DNA of 64,000 nt from Balanoglossus misakiensis (taxonomy: Eukaryota > Hemichordata), in contig CM082593.2 in assembly GCA_040954595.2 (NCBI GenBank), forward strand, positions 8,866,001-8,930,000, written 5' to 3'. The translations under genes were made by a program, and so were the position numbers. Positions 59,620 to 64,000 of the stretch are shown here, piece by piece; position 1 is the stretch's first letter, and every line of letters starts with the position of its first letter. The notes beneath the pieces are model-generated. The model saw nothing but the letters and a program-made list of their open reading frames with translations. It was not told where the DNA came from and made no database searches.

Positions 59620-61247
59620 TTTATCATCTAAAAATTTACTGCGCAAGTGCACAAGTGACGTCACATTGTATGACGTAACGTTTACGTCGCAATATTTGTG
59701 TGTTTATAAAAATATATGGGTACGTACCCATAAAATTTATTTTTATTATTTTTTTACATTCTGAACCATGGCAACTGACCAAATCACTCGTGAGTTATTT
59801 TATTTCGGCAAGTAAAGTATTATACAAACAAAAGTTAAGAGATTTATGCTACCAAAGTAAATTGTCATTATCATCAACTGTGCAGCTTTAATATCTTCTT
59901 CACTGGACGGTGTTGTCTTTGCCAACTTTAGTTTTTTAAGACGGTAACTGAGTTGTCTGGGACTTGAAACAAAATGGTTTTGTAAGTGTGTGTTTTACTA
60001 TTATTCAAATCAAATGGTGGGCTGGTAAACATTGAAATCATGAGACAATAGAGTTTCCTTTAATCACATAAAAAATAAATTCTAACCTGATAGTAATACC
60101 CTGGTACATTTCAAGGAGGCTCCTTATACAGGAGGATGAATACCCAGCCTGCCAATAAGCTTCGATTGCATTATTTTCTGTAAAAGATGTACTTAAAAAT
60201 GAAAACTTGCATTTAAAGCGAGTAGCTCGTCTCACGCGCATGCATGTAACTTCCCAGCAAATTTTCTGTTTGATGCATTCAAATAGTGGACTGCCTTCAC
60301 TTCCTTCCATATTTCATGCGCACAGTATAAGTAGATTCTGGTTTTGTCCTCCTTTTCACCCAAGCAAGTGTCTCTTCCCGATCTCAGACACAGATTATGG
60401 TCGCCGCCATCTTGTGTGAGCACTGCCTTATGGGATTGACTGTTCACTAAATGTCTGTAACCAACAGCTACAGTTGGAACATGCGTGTGAGACAAGTTAC
60501 GCGCGCTTTAACTCTGCATCAAGATGTGTTATGTTTTCGAATGATTACAATCATATTTCTGTGTGCTAGAGCACAGAGGCCTGAATATGGAATATTTAAG
60601 AAATGAACAGAATGACTCTCGACTGGGCAGCTTGAAAAAACTGTCATGACATACATGTAGTATCCATACACATTGGCTTAATTGTTAACAAGTAACCAAT
60701 ATAAAATCGATATTTATTAATTCCCACGAGCCACAGCATGATTTCTGATCCACGAATCAACACAGAAATATGGAACGCAATAGCAGTTGTCCTATCTAGG
60801 AGAATGTGGTGTAGGACGATGCTCTAATTATGTACATATATACACAGATTTAATACGGCTAAACACAAGACTCGGGTATAAGACTATCTGAAAAACTAAT
60901 GAACACTTGGCAAGATACCTTTTACAATTTTTATCGCTATCTAACAATTATAACATGTAAGACATGACTACTGTAAACAAACACTCATTATACATTGATA
61001 CTAACCATTAAGAAAGTTTTGGTGGAACACTGGTGCACTCATGGTATATCTGTAATAAATAAACAAAAATACATTACTACATGTACGTGAATGGTGCCCT
61101 ATTTCAAGGCACGGGTGATCATGTGTTAAAAGCGAGACTCTTAAAATGCCGATACAAGTTATTTTTGCTGGAAAGAAACAAAAGTCTGCTTTCCCAATTG
61201 AATGGATATAAATAACACATTATTTATTCGCAACCAAACAAGCAAAA
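59620..61247. other. 5' flank of the second transposase-like gene and spacer to the right TIR
   Basis: Apart from the MITE at 60213-60511, no gene was recognised. The AT-rich 59690-59760 segment immediately upstream of the ATG contains TATAAAAATATA, a possible TATA box. Confidence 0.4.
60213..60511. repeat. 299-bp foldback-type MITE
   Basis: The left end TTAAAGCGAGTAGCTCGTCT CACGCGCATG is mirrored imperfectly by CATGCGTGTGAGACAAGTTA CGCGCGCTTTAA at the right end. It is nested in the giant element. Confidence 0.75.
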
Positions 61248-62012
61248 TCCTGCACCCAAATACCCTCTGGCAGCCGTTTAACCTCTAAATAAAACGTTTA
61301 GCCAATAGTCAGTCTAAGAAAAAAGACTCCTTGAAAAATCTTTCACGATATTTGATTCATCATATTGGGCTAAACTGATCATCAGCCAATTTCCACAGAA
61401 AATGACGGGCAGCTACAGGCAGTAATTAGTAGGACCGCAAATGAAGTTTGCTTTCAAGGATTGGAAAGTGGGGAAACGATCGCCTCTAATTGCAGACGTT
61501 GTCGCCGCCTACAAAATCCGTATCTTCGAAACAAATTTTATGGATAAGATATTCATATATTATTTCTATTATCACTTACCGCTTTCTCCGATCGGCCAAA
61601 TCAGTCGCCAAACAGCAAGTCTGCTGCATGTGAGACGAGCGTATGTTTGTTCGGAAAAATGTACTCCAGTACTTCCGGTTAAGTTAGCATCCCAGGAATT
61701 AGCATAGCATCCCAGGAATTACCATAGCATCGCAGATCGACATAGCATAGCAGAGGAGGTCGACAGCAGATCAGATTAAGTTAGCATCGCAGGAATTAGC
61801 ATAGCATCGCAGGACTTAGCATAGCATCGCAGATAGACATAGCATAGCAGAGGAGGTCGACAGCAGATCAGATTAAGTTAGCATCGCAGGAATTAGCATA
61901 GCATCGCAGGACTTAGCATAGCAGAGGAGGAATTAGCATAGCAGAGGAGGACTTAGCATAGCAGAGGAGGCCGACTTAGCATAGCAGAGGAGTGTCGGTA
62001 TCGGCCACCGTA
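61248..62012. repeat. Right terminal inverted repeat, about 765 bp
   Basis: The inverted partner of 29408-30173, ending CCACCGTA. It includes the mirrored subterminal motif array at about 61683-61995. Confidence 0.93.
61683..61995. repeat. Subterminal motif array, right
   Basis: Inverted copies of the left-end array (AATTAGCATAGCATCGCAGG units, with AGCAGAGGAGG variants nearest the end). Confidence 0.85.
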
Positions 62013-62018
62013 GTAAAC
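62013..62018. repeat. 6-bp target-site duplication, right (GTAAAC)
   Basis: Second copy of the 6-bp duplication, immediately after the CCACCGTA terminus. Confidence 0.95.
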
Positions 62019-62351
62019 AGTTTGAACAGGTACGTGGTCGCCTCTGACGATCAACAGAAGCAAATGAGCGACATTTTAACCGGTGCTCAATCGCAGTACG
62101 AGGCCAAAACATCTCAGAATCGCGATCGCGCTGTAGTACCTGTCGATGTCCCCATTCTATCTTCCCAACAGGCAAGCAGTAGTGCTGTCGCTGGTATGTT
62201 CGCCAACGCTACCATCACTGGCGGGACATTTAATTTTAATTTCAACGTAGCAGGTAATACCAGCACAGCCACAGCCGCATCGCGCTCCATCGACGCGCCC
62301 GCTGCCAAGAGACGACGTCCCATGGTTTTGTACGATTCGGACGATGAATAA
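62013..62351 (+). pseudogene. Tyrosine recombinase, 3' part with the catalytic tyrosine
   Basis: After the duplicated GTAAAC the interrupted gene resumes at SLNRY. The Tyr there is the nucleophile position of tyrosine recombinases, normally about 9 residues after the LSGHKN histidine. It continues VASDDQQKQMSDIL and a family-typical tail (ITGGTFNFNFN), then a basic-acidic end (KRRRPMVLYDSDDE) before the stop at 62349-62351. The reading frame is open throughout. It was continuous with 28128-29407 before the giant element inserted. Confidence 0.9.
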
Positions 62352-62934
62352 ACGGACACTTCCGTGTGTTGACATTTTTATATATTTTGAAACTTTTTGC
62401 TTGCCAATGACTGTTTAAATCGTCATGTTTAAAACGTTTTGGTGTTCCATCGTTTGCTGTTTGTATTTGTTCAGTGTTTCGCGTTTTTGGCAGACTGCTG
62501 GGAGAGGTCACGATCGTTGTTATTCACGCGACCGAAAGACGGTGCCTTGTTGATTATTTATGACATTTTTTCAGAATTCATGTTTTAGGGACATTGTTTG
62601 TTGATTAAAAATTTCCGAAATTCACTATATATATCTTGTATTGTCGTTATATTCCCTCTGGCATGTCTCGCCTCAGTTTGCAGTGAGTGGAAGGCGATGC
62701 GCGCGATGTTCCGCAGAACAGTACTCGCAGAAAAGACTCGTAAACAAGTAAACAACACTGTCCAATCAAAATTGGGGGTGTGGTAGACATTAGCCAATGA
62801 CAATTTCATGATGTCATCATATCGTAGCCTGTTCACGAAATTACCAAACAACCAAGATCATTCCGCAGTCGCATTTCTTTCGTTTTTTTATTCCGATGAT
62901 TTCTCCTAAAACGGGATTAACATATGTAATAAAA
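62352..62934. other. 3' flank of the recombinase gene
   Basis: No gene was recognised. The minus-strand frame at 62585-62851 has no recognisable family. Confidence 0.35.
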
Positions 62935-63126
62935 ACAGAACCCCATGGCTCGATCGTGCAAGCACGGCGTAACGGTAGTATTTGCACTCGTGCTGGCGGT
63001 GTATTCTTGCTGCCCCTCGCACGAGCGACAGCGAGTGCGGGGGACGGTCGCAAGAATACACCGCCAGACACTCGATGCAAATACTACCGTTACGCCGTGC
63101 TTGCACGATCGAGCCATGGGGTTCTG
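62935..63126. mobile_element. 192-bp foldback element, GC-rich
   Basis: Arms of about 75 bp beginning ACAGAACCCCATGGCTCGAT are inverted copies with only a short mismatch near TGCACTCGTGC, and a GC-rich loop that is itself partly self-complementary. Several overlapping open frames on both strands are by-products of the symmetry. No clear target-site duplication. Confidence 0.88.
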
Positions 63127-64000
63127 TCATACTATTAAATGATATTTCATGATAATATATCAAGCTCAACACTTATTTACGACAAAATGGCCAAAAATAA
63201 AAGAAACACTAAAATTCCTGCAATTTTTAAAAAGGTGCAATATTGCAATGAAAAGGGATTAAGATATAAGGTCTCAGCGTTGTACATTTACTTCCATGAT
63301 CTCTAGTGGATGAGATCATGTTTGTTTATGAAGTTTCATAACCGGAAATGCAACATTTTCATAGTTTCTTCCATTTTCCCTCGGTGGCGGCCATATTCGC
63401 TTGCAGCAAAGCTTTATTATTTATCTGGTTAAAACGTGCATATGCACTCATATTTAGGGGTTATAATGCTTGTGTATAGTTCACTGCCTTCATCTGCATT
63501 GACTAATGGTAGAACAGTTTTAAACAAAAATTATGATAATTATCCCAAAAGTTGCAGCTTATGTGCCTTTAAACCGATATAATCAGTGGCTCGAGTCACC
63601 ATCTGAATTTGTCTATTACACATTAACACACATGTGACCCATGTTTGGTGCTTTAGTCACAAAAAGCACAATCAATATGAGAATTTTCGGTATGCTTCCC
63701 CACTAATAGTCTTCAGAGATAACAATTCAATTTATTAGAGCATGGTAACTGCCTCTTTTCCTCAGATGGAACTGTCTACACTTATCTTCAATTTAGAGTG
63801 TAACTCAAAAACAGATGATAGCATGTCCACAAAACTGTGTCACACAGTCATCTTGAAGAGCTCATCTGAAAACAGCACTATGAATTATTTCGAGATGTCT
63901 TTTTTTTATTTATCGCTAACGTTCACAAACTATAAAATCACTCTAAAATCAGAAAGTAATCCTTTGAACCCTTGAAAGAAAATTCCCTAATAATTCAATA
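63127..64000. other. Intergenic, no gene recognised
   Basis: The frame at 63742-63975 is open but resembles no family I know; it could be an exon edge of a gene beyond the window. Confidence 0.35.

Larger units (their letters stand above)
29408..62012. mobile_element. 32.6-kb giant DNA transposon with cargo genes
   Basis: Bounded by TIRs of about 765 bp (TACGGTGG..CCACCGTA) and by the 6-bp duplication GTAAAC, it interrupts the tyrosine recombinase gene. Arrays of a short motif occupy the outer 300 bp of both TIRs. Inside are an SH3 exon, a HECT E3 ligase, an integrase-type DDE transposase, a P2X7-ballast-domain protein and a second transposase-like protein, all with introns and open frames. 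Non-coding parts carry several nested MITEs and tandem repeats. The 6-bp duplication, TAC/GTA ends and integrase core recall the IS3EU superfamily; Polintons also make 6-bp duplications, but no PolB, ATPase, protease or capsid gene is seen. Near-identical TIRs suggest recent insertion. The length is far above usual DNA transposons. Confidence 0.92.

Noticed and set aside
29408-62012. Polinton/Maverick interpretation of the giant element
   Set aside because: The 6-bp duplication would fit, but no DNA polymerase B, packaging ATPase, cysteine protease or capsid gene was recognised in over 30 kb.
62896-63172. Several overlapping ORFs on both strands
   Set aside because: They are generated by the symmetrical foldback arms and their near-identical peptides; there is no gene evidence.

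Overview
The window is a gene-poor, AT-rich stretch of an animal nuclear genome. Small exons with GT-AG (and a few GC-AG) introns, BEN-domain and fibronectin-like gene fragments, and dense DNA-transposon debris suggest a marine invertebrate such as a hemichordate, cephalochordate, echinoderm or mollusc. I cannot name the species from sequence alone.

Left flank (1-28.1 kb). In order it holds: a decayed hAT transposase (485-2462, +); a zinc-knuckle relic (2530-2857, +); exons of an extracellular repeat protein (about 4.2-7.1 kb, -); a broken gag-like gene (7801-8618, -); a 42-bp minisatellite abutting an intact intronless integrase-type transposase (9375-10589, +); two back-to-back terminal-inverted-repeat (TIR) elements (12851-14029 and 14030-16432), the second with poly-G arms and a coiled-coil-like ORF; and a five-exon BEN-domain gene (18689-20628, +). 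Three copies of a TTAA-flanked MITE lie here and a fourth at 45.9 kb.

Centre (28.1-62.4 kb). This is the main discovery. A Crypton/KIAA1958-like tyrosine recombinase gene starts at 28128 and ends at 62351. It is split between its last catalytic histidine and its nucleophilic tyrosine by a 32,605-bp insertion (29408-62012). The insertion has TIRs of about 765 bp starting TACGGTGG, a perfect 6-bp target-site duplication (GTAAAC), and arrays of a roughly 20-bp motif at both ends. Removing it, and a 74-bp palindrome with a 9-bp duplication nearer the 5' end, leaves 1530 nt = 510 codons, which supports both sets of boundaries.

Inside the giant element, spliced genes keep open, phase-consistent frames: a PI3K-p85-like SH3 exon (+), a HECT ubiquitin ligase with an acidic SUMO-binding-like patch, a UIM-like helix and the catalytic Cys (+), an integrase-type DDE transposase (-), a Gly/Arg-rich protein with a P2X7 'ballast' domain (+), and a second, unrelated transposase-like protein of 742 aa in 13 exons (-). 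The element looks like a cargo-carrying giant DNA transposon. The 6-bp duplication, the TA-CGG termini and the integrase core point to the IS3EU group (from memory; to be checked). The transposases would move the element. The ubiquitin-related cargo may serve regulation or host interaction, which is inference.

Right flank (62.35-64 kb) holds a 192-bp foldback element and otherwise unassigned sequence.
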